Below, piece after piece: positions 7,963 through 14,618 of a stretch of 64,000 nt of DNA. Under the pieces are notes generated by a model that worked only from the letters and a program-made list of their open reading frames with translations, was not told where the DNA came from and ran no database searches. Position numbers and translations under genes: made by a program. Numbering within the stretch: position 1 is the stretch's first letter; each line of letters starts with the position of its first letter. The stretch comes from Geodermatophilus siccatus (lineage in GTDB: Bacteria > Actinomycetota > Actinomycetes > Mycobacteriales > Geodermatophilaceae), in NCBI RefSeq assembly GCF_900103785.1, contig NZ_FNHE01000001.1:310001-374000 (forward strand), written 5' to 3'.

Positions 7963-9281
7963 CCGAGCCTGGCCGGGGCATCCCACGAGGCTCGGTCTCA
8001 CGGACCGCACGACTGGCCTCGCTGCCGCTGGGGGCGGCCGGTCGGGCCACCCTGGGCATCGGCAAACGGCTGTCCGGCCGCCCCGCCGATGCGGTGACCG
8101 CGGAGCTGCAGCAGCGCACCGCCGAGCAGCTGTTCGCCGTCCTCGGGCAGCTCAAGGGCGGGGCGATGAAGCTCGGGCAGACGCTCTCGGTGTTCGAGGC
8201 GGCCGTGCCCGAGGAGGTCGCCGCCCCGTACCGGGAAGCGCTGGTCAAGCTGCAGGAGGAGGCGCCGCCGATGCCGGCGCGCACCGTCCACGCGGTGCTC
8301 GCGCAGCAGCTCGGCGGCTCGTGGCGCACGCGCTTCAAGGAGTTCGACGACGCGCCGGCGGCCGCGGCCAGCATCGGGCAGGTGCACCGGGCGACCTGGC
8401 GGGACGGCCGGGACGTCGCCGTGAAGATCCAGTACCCGGGTGCGGCGACCGCGCTGATGGCCGACCTGAACCAGCTGGCCCGCTTCGCCCGGCTGTTCGC
8501 CGCGCTGTTCCCCGGCCTGGACGTGAAGCCGCTCATCACCGAGCTCAAGGCCCGGGTGGTCGAGGAGCTGGACTACGGCCTGGAGGCCGACTCGCAGCGG
8601 ACCTTCGCCGCCGCGTACGCCGACGACCCCGAGATCGTCGTCCCCCGGGTGGTGGCCAGCGCGCCGAAGGTGATCGTCTCGGAGTGGCTCGAGGGGACGC
8701 CGCTGTCCCGGATCATCGCGACCGGGACCCGCGAGCAGCGGGACCGGGCCGGCCACCTCATGGCGGTGCTCAACTTCTCCGGACCGCAGCGCGCCCGGCT
8801 GCTGCACGCCGACCCGCACCCGGGCAACTTCCGGCTGCTGGAGGACGGACGGCTCGGCGTCATCGACTTCGGCGCCACCGCGCGCCTGCCCGACGGCCTC
8901 CCCGAGCCGATCGGGCGGTTGGTGCGCTGGGCGCTGGAGGGCCGGGCGGAAGACGTGCTCGCCGACCTGCGGGTCGAGGGCTTCGTCCGGCCCGGCGTCG
9001 AGGTGGACGCCCAGGGTGTCCTCGACTACCTGCTGCCGCTGCTGGAGCCCATCCAGAGCCCCTACTTCCGCTTCACCCGCGCCTGGATGCAGGAGCAGGC
9101 CGCCCGCCTGGCCGATCCGCGCAGCGAGGCCAACCGGCTGGGCCGGATGCTCAACCTGCCGCCCGCCTACCTGCTCATCCACCGGGTGACCATCGGGTCG
9201 ATCGGGGTGCTCTGCCAGCTCGACGCGGGTGACGACTACCGCAGCGTGCTCGAGGCGTGGTTGCCCGGCTTCACCGACTGA
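7959..9281 (+). CDS. ABC1/UbiB-family atypical kinase
   Basis: The product has 440 residues and belongs to the AarF/UbiB/ADCK family. Visible motifs are the KxGQ signature (KLGQTLSV, near 70), the Ala-rich loop and lysine (VAVKIQYPG), the catalytic loop HADPHPGNF and the metal-binding VIDFGATARL. Family members are atypical kinase/ATPases that support isoprenoid lipid or quinone metabolism; in menaquinone-using actinobacteria the target is unknown. It starts at GTG 7959 with GAGGAGGAG upstream and overlaps the ThiF-like gene by 4 nt. The pair lies beside whiB7, as Rv3197 lies beside Rv3197A. A perfect terminator follows at 9300-9342. Confidence 0.9.
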   Translation: MTEPGRGIPRGSVSRTARLASLPLGAAGRATLGIGKRLSGRPADAVTAELQQRTAEQLFAVLGQLKGGAMKLGQTLSVFEAAVPEEVAAPYREALVKLQEEAPPMPARTVHAVLAQQLGGSWRTRFKEFDDAPAAAASIGQVHRATWRDGRDVAVKIQYPGAATALMADLNQLARFARLFAALFPGLDVKPLITELKARVVEELDYGLEADSQRTFAAAYADDPEIVVPRVVASAPKVIVSEWLEGTPLSRIIATGTREQRDRAGHLMAVLNFSGPQRARLLHADPHPGNFRLLEDGRLGVIDFGATARLPDGLPEPIGRLVRWALEGRAEDVLADLRVEGFVRPGVEVDAQGVLDYLLPLLEPIQSPYFRFTRAWMQEQAARLADPRSEANRLGRMLNLPPAYLLIHRVTIGSIGVLCQLDAGDDYRSVLEAWLPGFTD

Positions 9282-9299
9282 CCTCCCCGGAGACGACAG

Positions 9300-9342
9300 G
9301 AGGCCGGGTCCGGACGCACCGGGAGCGTCCGGACCCGGCCTC
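9300..9342. terminator. Bidirectional terminator after the ABC1 kinase gene
   Basis: A perfect 18-bp stem (9300-9317 with 9325-9342) closes the 7-nt loop ACCGGGA. It lies between convergent genes (ABC1 kinase on plus, small basic protein on minus) and can serve both. Confidence 0.85.
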
Positions 9343-9398
9343 GATCGGGATGGCCCCGCCGCACGGGCCCTTCCGTGGTGGGGCAGCGGGCCCTCACT

Positions 9399-9563
9399 TC
9401 AGCGGACGGCGGCGCTGGCCCGTGCGGCACGCCGGGTGGCGTACTCGGCACGGCGGGCCCAGCGGCGGGCGGCGCGCAACCGGCGGGCGCGCGCCGCGGT
9501 GTCGGCCTCGGCGCGCAGGTCGCGCAACCGGTCGACGGCCAGGTCGTACTCGAAGCTGTACAC
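9399..9563 (-). CDS. Small basic protein downstream of whiB7
   Basis: A 54-residue reading frame starts at GTG 9563 with GAGGAC at ribosome-site distance. It begins VYSFEYDLAVDRLRDLRAEA and continues as a highly charged Arg/Ala helix ending RAARASAAVR. Similar short proteins with an N-terminal Y-x-F-E-Y are common in actinobacteria and unassigned. It lies 115 bp downstream of whiB7 on the same strand, separated by a hairpin element, and ends at a strong terminator. The function is unknown; the helix could bind nucleic acid. Confidence 0.65.
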   Translation of the reverse strand: MYSFEYDLAVDRLRDLRAEADTAARARRLRAARRWARRAEYATRRAARASAAVR

Positions 9564-9626
9564 GTCAGGTCCTCACGTCGTCGTGGACGGCCCGCTCCTG
9601 CGGATCCGTACTCGGTGGACTCGTAT

Positions 9627-9676
9627 GGCCCCTGCCTCCCACCGCTCGCGAGCTCGCGGTGGGAGGCAGGGGGTCC
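9627..9676. repeat. Hairpin element copy 2 (17-bp perfect stem) after whiB7
   Basis: The arms 9629-9645 and 9656-9672 pair perfectly over 17 bp, closing the loop TCGCGAGCTC. In the minus orientation the element begins 2 nt after the whiB7 stop codon. It is the longest uninterrupted stem of the nine copies and should act as a terminator or RNA 3'-end. Confidence 0.8.
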
Positions 9677-9678
9677 TC

Positions 9679-10014
9679 CTACGCCACCTTGCGGGGGCGA
9701 CCCCGCGGGCGCTTGCGCGGGATGACCACACCCCGCTCGAAGATCTCCCCGCCCCAGACGCCCCACGGCTCGCCGCGGCGGAGCGCCCCGGCCAGGCAGG
9801 CGTCGCGGACCGGGCACTCCGTGCAGCGGACCTTGGCCTCCTCCAGCCCTGCCGGGGTGTCGGCGAACCAGAGGTCGGGGTCGGTCCGGCACGGCAGGGG
9901 ACGCCGCACCGGTGCCGGCGCCAACGAGGGCGCCGGCCGTCGGGGAAGGGAGCCGCCGGTCCGGGGGAGCCCGGTTCGGCGGTGGGACGTCGGACGGTCG
10001 GCCGTCGACTGCAC
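9679..10014 (-). CDS. whiB7: WhiB7-type transcription factor
   Basis: The product has 111 residues. The four iron-sulfur cluster cysteines are in LPCRTD and CTECPVRDAC, followed by the family G(V/I)WGG turn (EPWGVWGGEIFERG). The C-terminal RPRGRPRK is the AT-hook that distinguishes WhiB7 from other WhiB proteins. WhiB7 binds sigma-A at promoters with an AT-rich box just before the -35 and induces intrinsic antibiotic resistance. The first 40 residues are a Pro/Arg-rich extension. The start is GTG 10014 with GAGGAGG 7 nt before it. It lies behind a roughly 540-nt leader with its own ORF and attenuator-like hairpins, and next to uvrD2 as in mycobacteria. Confidence 0.92.
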   Translation of the reverse strand: MQSTADRPTSHRRTGLPRTGGSLPRRPAPSLAPAPVRRPLPCRTDPDLWFADTPAGLEEAKVRCTECPVRDACLAGALRRGEPWGVWGGEIFERGVVIPRKRPRGRPRKVA

Positions 10015-10099
10015 TGCCGCTCCTCCTCGTACTCGTCGTCTGCGACCGGCGGGGGCCCGCCGACCGGGAGTCGGGGCGGGTGCCGCGGCGGAGATGAGA

Positions 10100-10134
10100 G
10101 AGGCCGCGGAACCCGGTTCGGGTTCCGCGGCCTC
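10100..10134 (-). terminator. Attenuator hairpin upstream of whiB7
   Basis: A perfect 15-bp stem (10100-10114 with 10120-10134) closes a 5-nt loop. On the minus strand it comes after the stop of the 104-residue leader ORF and before the whiB7 start, so transcription must pass it to reach whiB7. The arm shares 4 nt with an upstream alternative hairpin. Confidence 0.75.
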
Positions 10135-10177
10135 GAGGAGGTCCTGTCGAGCGCTAGCTCGAGGGTCTCCTCGAGGA
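10131..10177 (-). promoter_or_regulatory. Alternative hairpin overlapping leader-ORF stop and attenuator
   Basis: CCTCGAGGAG (10131-10140) pairs with CTCCTCGAGG (10168-10177), and TCGAG/CTCGA form an inner stem (10147-10151 with 10158-10162). The TAG stop of the leader ORF (10154-10156) sits in the loop. The outer arm covers 10131-10134, which are also part of the attenuator stem, so a ribosome at the stop codon would decide which structure forms. The mechanism is inferred; the complementarity is seen directly. Confidence 0.6.
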
Positions 10178-10468
10178 GTGGATCCCGAGGGTGGTGCCGT
10201 TGTGCTCGGTGGTGGTGCGCGTGCCGACCTGCTGCGCGTAGCCGGTGGTGCCGAAGGCGCCGGTCGCCGGGGTCACGAAGACGTCGATGCCCGAGAAGTC
10301 GAGGCCGGGGACACGGGTGCCGGGGCGCGTGGGAACGGCCGGGATAGCCGGGAGGGCGCGCAGACGCGCGACCACGGGCGACTCGACGGCGCAGGCAGCC
10401 GGGGGCACGGCGAGGCCCACCGGGCCACGAGCCCCGGCGGGGGCGAGGGTCCACATGGTGCTGATCAC
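10154..10468 (-). CDS. whiB7 leader ORF, 104 residues, unknown function
   Basis: The frame starts at GTG 10468 with GGAGGAGGT 8 nt upstream, one of the best ribosome sites in the window, and ends at TAG 10154-10156. The product begins VISTMWTLAPAGARGPVGLA, is rich in Pro, Val and Thr, and ends TTTEHNGTTLGIHSSRRPSS. I recognise no domain. Its position between a WhiB7-box promoter and an attenuator before whiB7 suggests a regulatory upstream ORF rather than an enzyme, although it is longer than the short uORFs known in mycobacteria and Streptomyces. Whether the peptide itself acts cannot be told. Confidence 0.65.
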   Translation of the reverse strand: MISTMWTLAPAGARGPVGLAVPPAACAVESPVVARLRALPAIPAVPTRPGTRVPGLDFSGIDVFVTPATGAFGTTGYAQQVGTRTTTEHNGTTLGIHSSRRPSS

Positions 10469-10557
10469 GTCGCCCACCTCCTCCGGGGGTCGGATCACGG
10501 CCGTGCGGCCGGTCTCGGGTCCTGGCGCGCTCGAGGTGTCCTGCGAGCGCGATCAGG

Positions 10558-10596
10558 ACAGTAGGGGGCCGCCGCGGAGGCGGTCAACGCAATTAA
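10558..10596 (-). promoter_or_regulatory. whiB7 autoregulated promoter (AT box, -35, -10)
   Basis: Read on the minus strand: TTAATT (10596-10591), 3 bp, -35 TTGACC (10587-10582), an 18-bp spacer, and -10 TACTGT (10563-10558). The AT-rich hexamer exactly 3 bp before the -35 is the published WhiB7-dependent promoter layout. It is one of very few AT-rich spots here. Transcription would start near 10551, about 80 nt before the leader ORF. Confidence 0.8.
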
Positions 10597-10652
10597 CCGG
10601 CCCGGGTCCGGGCGGCTGCGGACGTCCGGCCGCCGTGACCGAGGGCAACGAC

Positions 10653-12677
10653 TCAGGAGCCGAGGGTGCTCAGCACGTCCTCGCCGTAGAGCTCGAGCTT
10701 GCGAGCGCCGATGCCCGGCAGGGCGGCCAGTTCGCGCAGCGACGCCGGCCGGGTCTCCGCGATGGCCTGCAGCGTGGCGTCGGTGAAGACGACGTAGGCG
10801 GGGACCGACGCCGACGCGGCCGTCTCGCTGCGCCAGGCGCGCAGCCGCTCGAACAGCTCCCCCGCCTCGCCCTCGAGCACCACCTTGGCGCGCTTCTGCC
10901 GCCGCTGCGGGGGTGCCGCGGTCGGCGTGGACCCGGGGACCAGCCCGTCGAGGAACCGGCTGCGCGGCCGGGACCGGCGGCCGCCGGGGTTGCGGGCCAG
11001 CGACCACGACAGCGTCAGCTGCTCCCGGGCGCGGGTGACGGCGACGTAGAGCAGCCGCCGCTCCTCCTCCACCGCGTCCGGCCGGGACAGCGACTGCGAG
11101 ATCGGCAGCACGCCGTCGACCAGGCCGACGACGAAGACGGCGTCCCACTCCAGGCCCTTGGCCGCGTGCATCGAGGCCAGCGTGACGCCCTGCACGGTGG
11201 GGGCGTGCTGCGCGTCGGCGCGGGCGGCCAGGTGCGACACGAAGCCGGCGAGGTCCATCGTCGGGTCCTCGGCGACCAGGTCGACGGCGAGGTCGACCAG
11301 CGCGGCGAGGGATTGCCAGCGGTCCCGGGCCGCTCCCCCGGGCGGCGGGCGGTGCTCGACCCAGCCGGTGGAGGCCAGCACGTCGCGCACGGTGGGCACC
11401 AGTGCGCCCGGCTCGGTGCCGCCTGCTGCGGCGCCGCGCAGCAGCAGGATGGCCTCGCGCACCTCCGGGCGCTCGAAGAACCGCTCGCCGCCGCGCAGCA
11501 CGTAGGGCACGCCCACCGCGGCGAGCGCGTTCTCGTAGACCTCGGACTGCGCGTTGATCCGGAACAGGACGGCGATCTCCGCGGCCGGCGTCCCGGCCTC
11601 GACGAGTGCTCGGCAGGCCTGGGCGACCGCCGCGGCCTCGGTGGGCTCGTCGGGGTGCTCGAAGAAGCGGGGCGCGGGGCCGTCGGCGCGCTGGCCCAGC
11701 AGCCGGAGCCCCGGCAGTCCCTTGCGCGGCGGCGCCTGCCCGATCAGCTTGTTGGCCAGGGCCACGACCTGCGGCGTCGAGCGGTAGTCGCGCTCCAGCT
11801 TGACCACCTCGGCGTCCGGGTACCGGTCGGCGAAGCCCAGCAGGTAGTCGGGGTCGGCGCCGGTGAACGAGTAGATGGTCTGGTTGGGGTCGCCGACCAC
11901 GCAGACGTCGGCGCGGCCACCGAGCCAGGCGTCGAGCAGCCGCTGCTGCAACGGGTTGACGTCCTGGTACTCGTCCACCACGAAATGCCGGTACTGCCCG
12001 CGCACCTGGCGGGCGACGTCCGGGTGCTCCTCGAGGGCGAAGGCGGTGACCAGCAGCAGGTCCTCGAAGTCCAGCGCGCCGTCGCGCTGCTTGGCCGACT
12101 CGTAGCTCGCGTAGACCCGCGCCACCGCCGCGGACTCGAACGGGGGCTCGCGGCCGGCGGCCTGGGCGCGGGCCGGGTAGTCGTCGGGCGTGGCCAGCGT
12201 GGTCTTGGCCCACTCGATCTCGCTGGCGAGGTCGCGCAGGCTGGTGCGGTCGGTGGACAGCCGGGACCGGGAGGCGGCCGCCGCCACCAGCCGCAGCTTG
12301 TTCTCGACGAGCTCCGGCATCGGCCCGCCGAGCACCCGGGGTGCGAAGTAGCGCAGCTGGCGCATGGCCGCGGCGTGGAAGGTGCGGGCCTGGACACCGC
12401 CCACCCCCAGCCCGGCCAGCCGGGACCGCAGTTCGCCCGCGGCGCGGGCGGTGAAGGTGACGGCGAGGACCTGCTCGGGCACGAACGCCCCGGTGTGCAC
12501 GCCGTAGGCGATCCGGTGGGTGATCGTGCGGGTCTTGCCGGTGCCCGCACCGGCGAGGATGCAGACCGGGCCGGACACCGCCTGCGCCGCGGCGCGCTGC
12601 TCGTCGTCCAGCTGCGCGAGCACCGCCTCGGCGCCCTGCACCCGGACGTCCCCGGGCGCACCGGCGATCTGCGACAT
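10653..12677 (-). CDS. uvrD2: UvrD-like DNA helicase UvrD2 with HRDC domain
   Basis: The 674-residue protein has the superfamily 1A motifs: Walker A GAGTGKT (near 45), Walker B VVDEYQDVNP, QTIYSFTGAD, and VTLASMHAAKGLEWDAV and VAVTRAREQL near the end of the motor. After a basic linker the C-terminus carries an HRDC domain (LRELAALPGIGARKLELYG). This is the mycobacterial UvrD2 arrangement, a 3'-5' helicase. The tetracysteine block found between motor and HRDC in M. tuberculosis UvrD2 is not visible. The start is ATG 12677 with GGGGAGG 4 nt before it. It is divergent from mrx1 and lies directly upstream of the whiB7 locus on the same strand. Confidence 0.93.
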   Translation of the reverse strand: MSQIAGAPGDVRVQGAEAVLAQLDDEQRAAAQAVSGPVCILAGAGTGKTRTITHRIAYGVHTGAFVPEQVLAVTFTARAAGELRSRLAGLGVGGVQARTFHAAAMRQLRYFAPRVLGGPMPELVENKLRLVAAAASRSRLSTDRTSLRDLASEIEWAKTTLATPDDYPARAQAAGREPPFESAAVARVYASYESAKQRDGALDFEDLLLVTAFALEEHPDVARQVRGQYRHFVVDEYQDVNPLQQRLLDAWLGGRADVCVVGDPNQTIYSFTGADPDYLLGFADRYPDAEVVKLERDYRSTPQVVALANKLIGQAPPRKGLPGLRLLGQRADGPAPRFFEHPDEPTEAAAVAQACRALVEAGTPAAEIAVLFRINAQSEVYENALAAVGVPYVLRGGERFFERPEVREAILLLRGAAAGGTEPGALVPTVRDVLASTGWVEHRPPPGGAARDRWQSLAALVDLAVDLVAEDPTMDLAGFVSHLAARADAQHAPTVQGVTLASMHAAKGLEWDAVFVVGLVDGVLPISQSLSRPDAVEEERRLLYVAVTRAREQLTLSWSLARNPGGRRSRPRSRFLDGLVPGSTPTAAPPQRRQKRAKVVLEGEAGELFERLRAWRSETAASASVPAYVVFTDATLQAIAETRPASLRELAALPGIGARKLELYGEDVLSTLGS

Positions 12678-12780
12678 CGGCCTCCCCGTCTCCCGTCGAT
12701 GGCCGTGACCCATCCTCCCAGCCCCCAGCGACAGACGGGGGAAGCATCCCCAGGGGCGCGGCGTTGTGGCCCCGTGACGG

Positions 12781-12798
12781 CCGGGCACGCGTGCCCGG
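12781..12798. promoter_or_regulatory. 18-bp perfect palindrome upstream of mrx1
   Basis: CCGGGCACGCGTGCCCGG is perfectly self-complementary and ends 29 nt before the mrx1 ATG, in the region shared with divergent uvrD2. It could be an operator or a leader hairpin. GC-rich palindromes are frequent here, so the call is tentative. Confidence 0.4.
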
Positions 12799-12827
12799 AC
12801 CCCCGACCGACCAGGAGGAACGCCTCG

Positions 12828-13091
12828 ATGACCGCCGCTCCCGCCGCCGTGACCATGTACACCACCCCCTGGTGCGGGTACTGCGTGCGGCTCAAGAAGC
12901 TGATGCAGCGCGAGGGCATCGAGTACGCCGAGGTCGACATCGAGCGCGACCCGGCCGCGGCCGAGCTGGTGATGCAGGCCAACGGGGGCAACCGCACCGT
13001 CCCGACGCTGCTCTTCCCCGACGGCAGCGCCCTGACCAACCCCAGCATCGACCAGGTGAAGGCCCAGCTGGAGCAGTCCGCAGAGGCATGA
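12828..13091 (+). CDS. mrx1: Mycoredoxin (glutaredoxin-like)
   Basis: An 87-residue glutaredoxin-fold protein. The active site is TPWCGYC (Cys16, Cys19), the cis-proline block GNRTVPTLLF and the Gly-rich C-terminal SALTNPS region follow. The CGYC motif and position beside uvrD2 match mycoredoxin-1, which reduces S-mycothiolated proteins with mycothiol as electron donor. The start is ATG 12828 with AGGAGG 9 nt before it. It is transcribed divergently from uvrD2. Confidence 0.92.
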   Translation: MTAAPAAVTMYTTPWCGYCVRLKKLMQREGIEYAEVDIERDPAAAELVMQANGGNRTVPTLLFPDGSALTNPSIDQVKAQLEQSAEA

Positions 13092-13150
13092 CGGCGGGTG
13101 GTCCCTCCGCTGCGCTGCGCGAGGGGGCATAGTCGTCGAGGACGGCTCGT

Positions 13151-13156
13151 TACCGT
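13151..13156 (+). promoter_or_regulatory. -10-like box for the ANTAR gene
   Basis: TACCGT lies 53 nt before the GTG at 13210, in the otherwise unfeatured 118-bp gap after mrx1. A GGAGG ribosome site precedes the GTG, so a short 5' UTR is expected. No clear -35 is seen. Confidence 0.4.
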
Positions 13157-13209
13157 AGCCCCCTGCCCCCGGCTACCCGCCGGGCCCAGCCCCTCGCGGA
13201 GGCCGCCCA

Positions 13210-13878
13210 GTGAGTGAGCGCACCACCCCAGCGGAGTGTCCCCCGACACCGCCGTCGTCCGGGCCCGGGGGCGACCTCGTGAGTTCCGCCCTGGAGCAGG
13301 CAACGGCGGGGGGTGCCCCGTCGGGCGGGGAGTCCACCGTGGTGGTCGCCCGGACCGTACGCGGCTGGTCGGTGTTCGCCCCCGGCCGGGCCGAGGACGT
13401 CGACGACCTCGTCGAGGGCATGACCCTCGCCGACCTGGTCAGCGAGGAGCTGGGCGCGCGGGTCGAGCCCGACCGCCGCGCGCGGCGGGCCGCCCGTGGT
13501 GCCGCCGGGGACGCCGACCCCGACGCCGACCCGCGGGACGCCCGGCTGGCCTCGCTCGAGCGCACCGTCGCCCAGCTCGAGCACGCCCTGGCCGCGCGGG
13601 TCTCCACCGAGCGCGCCATCGGGGTGCTCGCCGAGCGGCAGGGCGCGACGCCGCAGGCCGCCTTCGAGCAACTGCGGCGCAACGCCCGCTCGCAGGGGCG
13701 GCCGGTGCCAGAGCTCGCCCGCGAGGTGCTCGACGACCTGGTGGCCCGTTCCGCCCCGACGGGCACCGAGGTCCCGGCCGCGCCGGCGCCGGCGCCGCGC
13801 ACCCTGGTGCGGGAGGCCGGCCGGGCGCCCCGCACCCGCAGCCGGGCCGGACGCGGCCCCGCGGAGGGCCGGTCCTGA
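13210..13878 (+). CDS. ANTAR-domain protein
   Basis: The product has 222 residues. The N-terminal 110 residues are variable (WSVFAPGRAEDVDDLVEGM). About residues 112-178 form a coiled segment plus three-helix ANTAR domain (RVSTERAIGVLAERQGATPQ then ELAREVLDDLV). ANTAR domains bind tandem RNA hexaloop hairpins to prevent termination; no receiver or GAF domain is present, so the input signal is not evident. The C-terminal tail is Ala/Pro/Arg-rich. The start is GTG 13210 with GGAGG 8 nt upstream. The TGA overlaps the likely CTG start of the next gene (CTGA). Confidence 0.85.
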   Translation: MSERTTPAECPPTPPSSGPGGDLVSSALEQATAGGAPSGGESTVVVARTVRGWSVFAPGRAEDVDDLVEGMTLADLVSEELGARVEPDRRARRAARGAAGDADPDADPRDARLASLERTVAQLEHALAARVSTERAIGVLAERQGATPQAAFEQLRRNARSQGRPVPELAREVLDDLVARSAPTGTEVPAAPAPAPRTLVREAGRAPRTRSRAGRGPAEGRS

Positions 13879-14618
13879 CCCGACCGGAGCCGCTCACCCC
13901 CGAGGCACTGGCCGACCGGCTGGCCGCACTGCTCGCCGCCACCGACCCCGAGCCCGGGGCGACCGCCCTGCGCGTGGCGGTGGACGGGCCCGACGTCGCC
14001 GCGCCGGCCGAGCTGGCGGCCGCGGTCGCCGAGCGGTTGCCGCCGCTGGGGCGCCCCGCCGTCGTGGTCCCCGCCGGCGGGTTCCTGCGTCCGGCGTCCC
14101 TGCGCTTCGAGCACGGCCGCACCGACCCCGACGCCCGCTACACCGACTGGCTGGACTCCGGCGCGCTGTCCCGCGAGGTGCTCGGCCCGGTCGGTCCCGG
14201 CGGCTCCGGGGAGTACCTGCCGGTGCTCTGGGACGTCGACCGCGACCGGGCCGCCCGCGCCGTCCCCCGGCCGATGCCGCCCCGCGGCGTGCTGCTGGTC
14301 CCGGGGGCGCTGCTGCAAGGGGTCGGGTTGGCCTTCGACGTCGTCGTCCACCTGCGGGTAGCCCCGGCGGCCCGTCGCCGCCGCACGCCCACCGAGCAGG
14401 CCTGGGAGCTGCCGGCGTTCGACCGGTACGACGACGAGGTGGATCCGGTGTCGCTGGCCGACGCCGTGGTGCTGGCCGACTCCCCCGACCACCCCGCTCT
14501 GGTGCTCCAGAACCGCTGGAGGAAGGACCCCTCTGCCCCCCACCGCTCGCAAGCTCGCGGCGGGACCCTGCAGAGGGGCCGGGAGTTCACAGATCCTGGG
14601 TCACCCAGCGGTCGATGA
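13875..14618 (+). CDS. Uridine-kinase-like protein with probable CTG start
   Basis: The frame begins after the ANTAR gene with LTRPEPLTPEALADRLAALL and contains TALRVAVDGPDVAAPAELAA, the position of the P-loop in uridine-kinase-like proteins, but the GxxGxGKS is not kept. EVLGPVGPGGSGEYLPVLWD and the R-rich lid (AARRRRTPTEQAWELPAFDRY) resemble the actinobacterial uridine kinase family. No ATG, GTG or TTG is available near the homologous N-terminus; CTG 13875 has GGAGGG 6 nt before it and overlaps the previous stop as CTGA. The last 30 codons read through a hairpin element, so the normal C-terminus (near LQNRWR) has probably been extended. It ends 32 bp inside convergent nudC. Confidence 0.7.
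   Translation: MTRPEPLTPEALADRLAALLAATDPEPGATALRVAVDGPDVAAPAELAAAVAERLPPLGRPAVVVPAGGFLRPASLRFEHGRTDPDARYTDWLDSGALSREVLGPVGPGGSGEYLPVLWDVDRDRAARAVPRPMPPRGVLLVPGALLQGVGLAFDVVVHLRVAPAARRRRTPTEQAWELPAFDRYDDEVDPVSLADAVVLADSPDHPALVLQNRWRKDPSAPHRSQARGGTLQRGREFTDPGSPSGR
14524..14580. repeat. Hairpin element copy 3 (arms CCCCTCTGC/GCAGAGGGG), inside a reading frame
   Basis: The outer arms 14528-14536 and 14570-14578 are perfectly complementary and differ from the other copies on both sides. The core is CACCGCTCGCAAGCTCGCGG. Unlike the other copies it lies before the stop, where it encodes about 19 residues of the kinase-like C-terminus. It separates that gene from convergent nudC. Confidence 0.8.
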
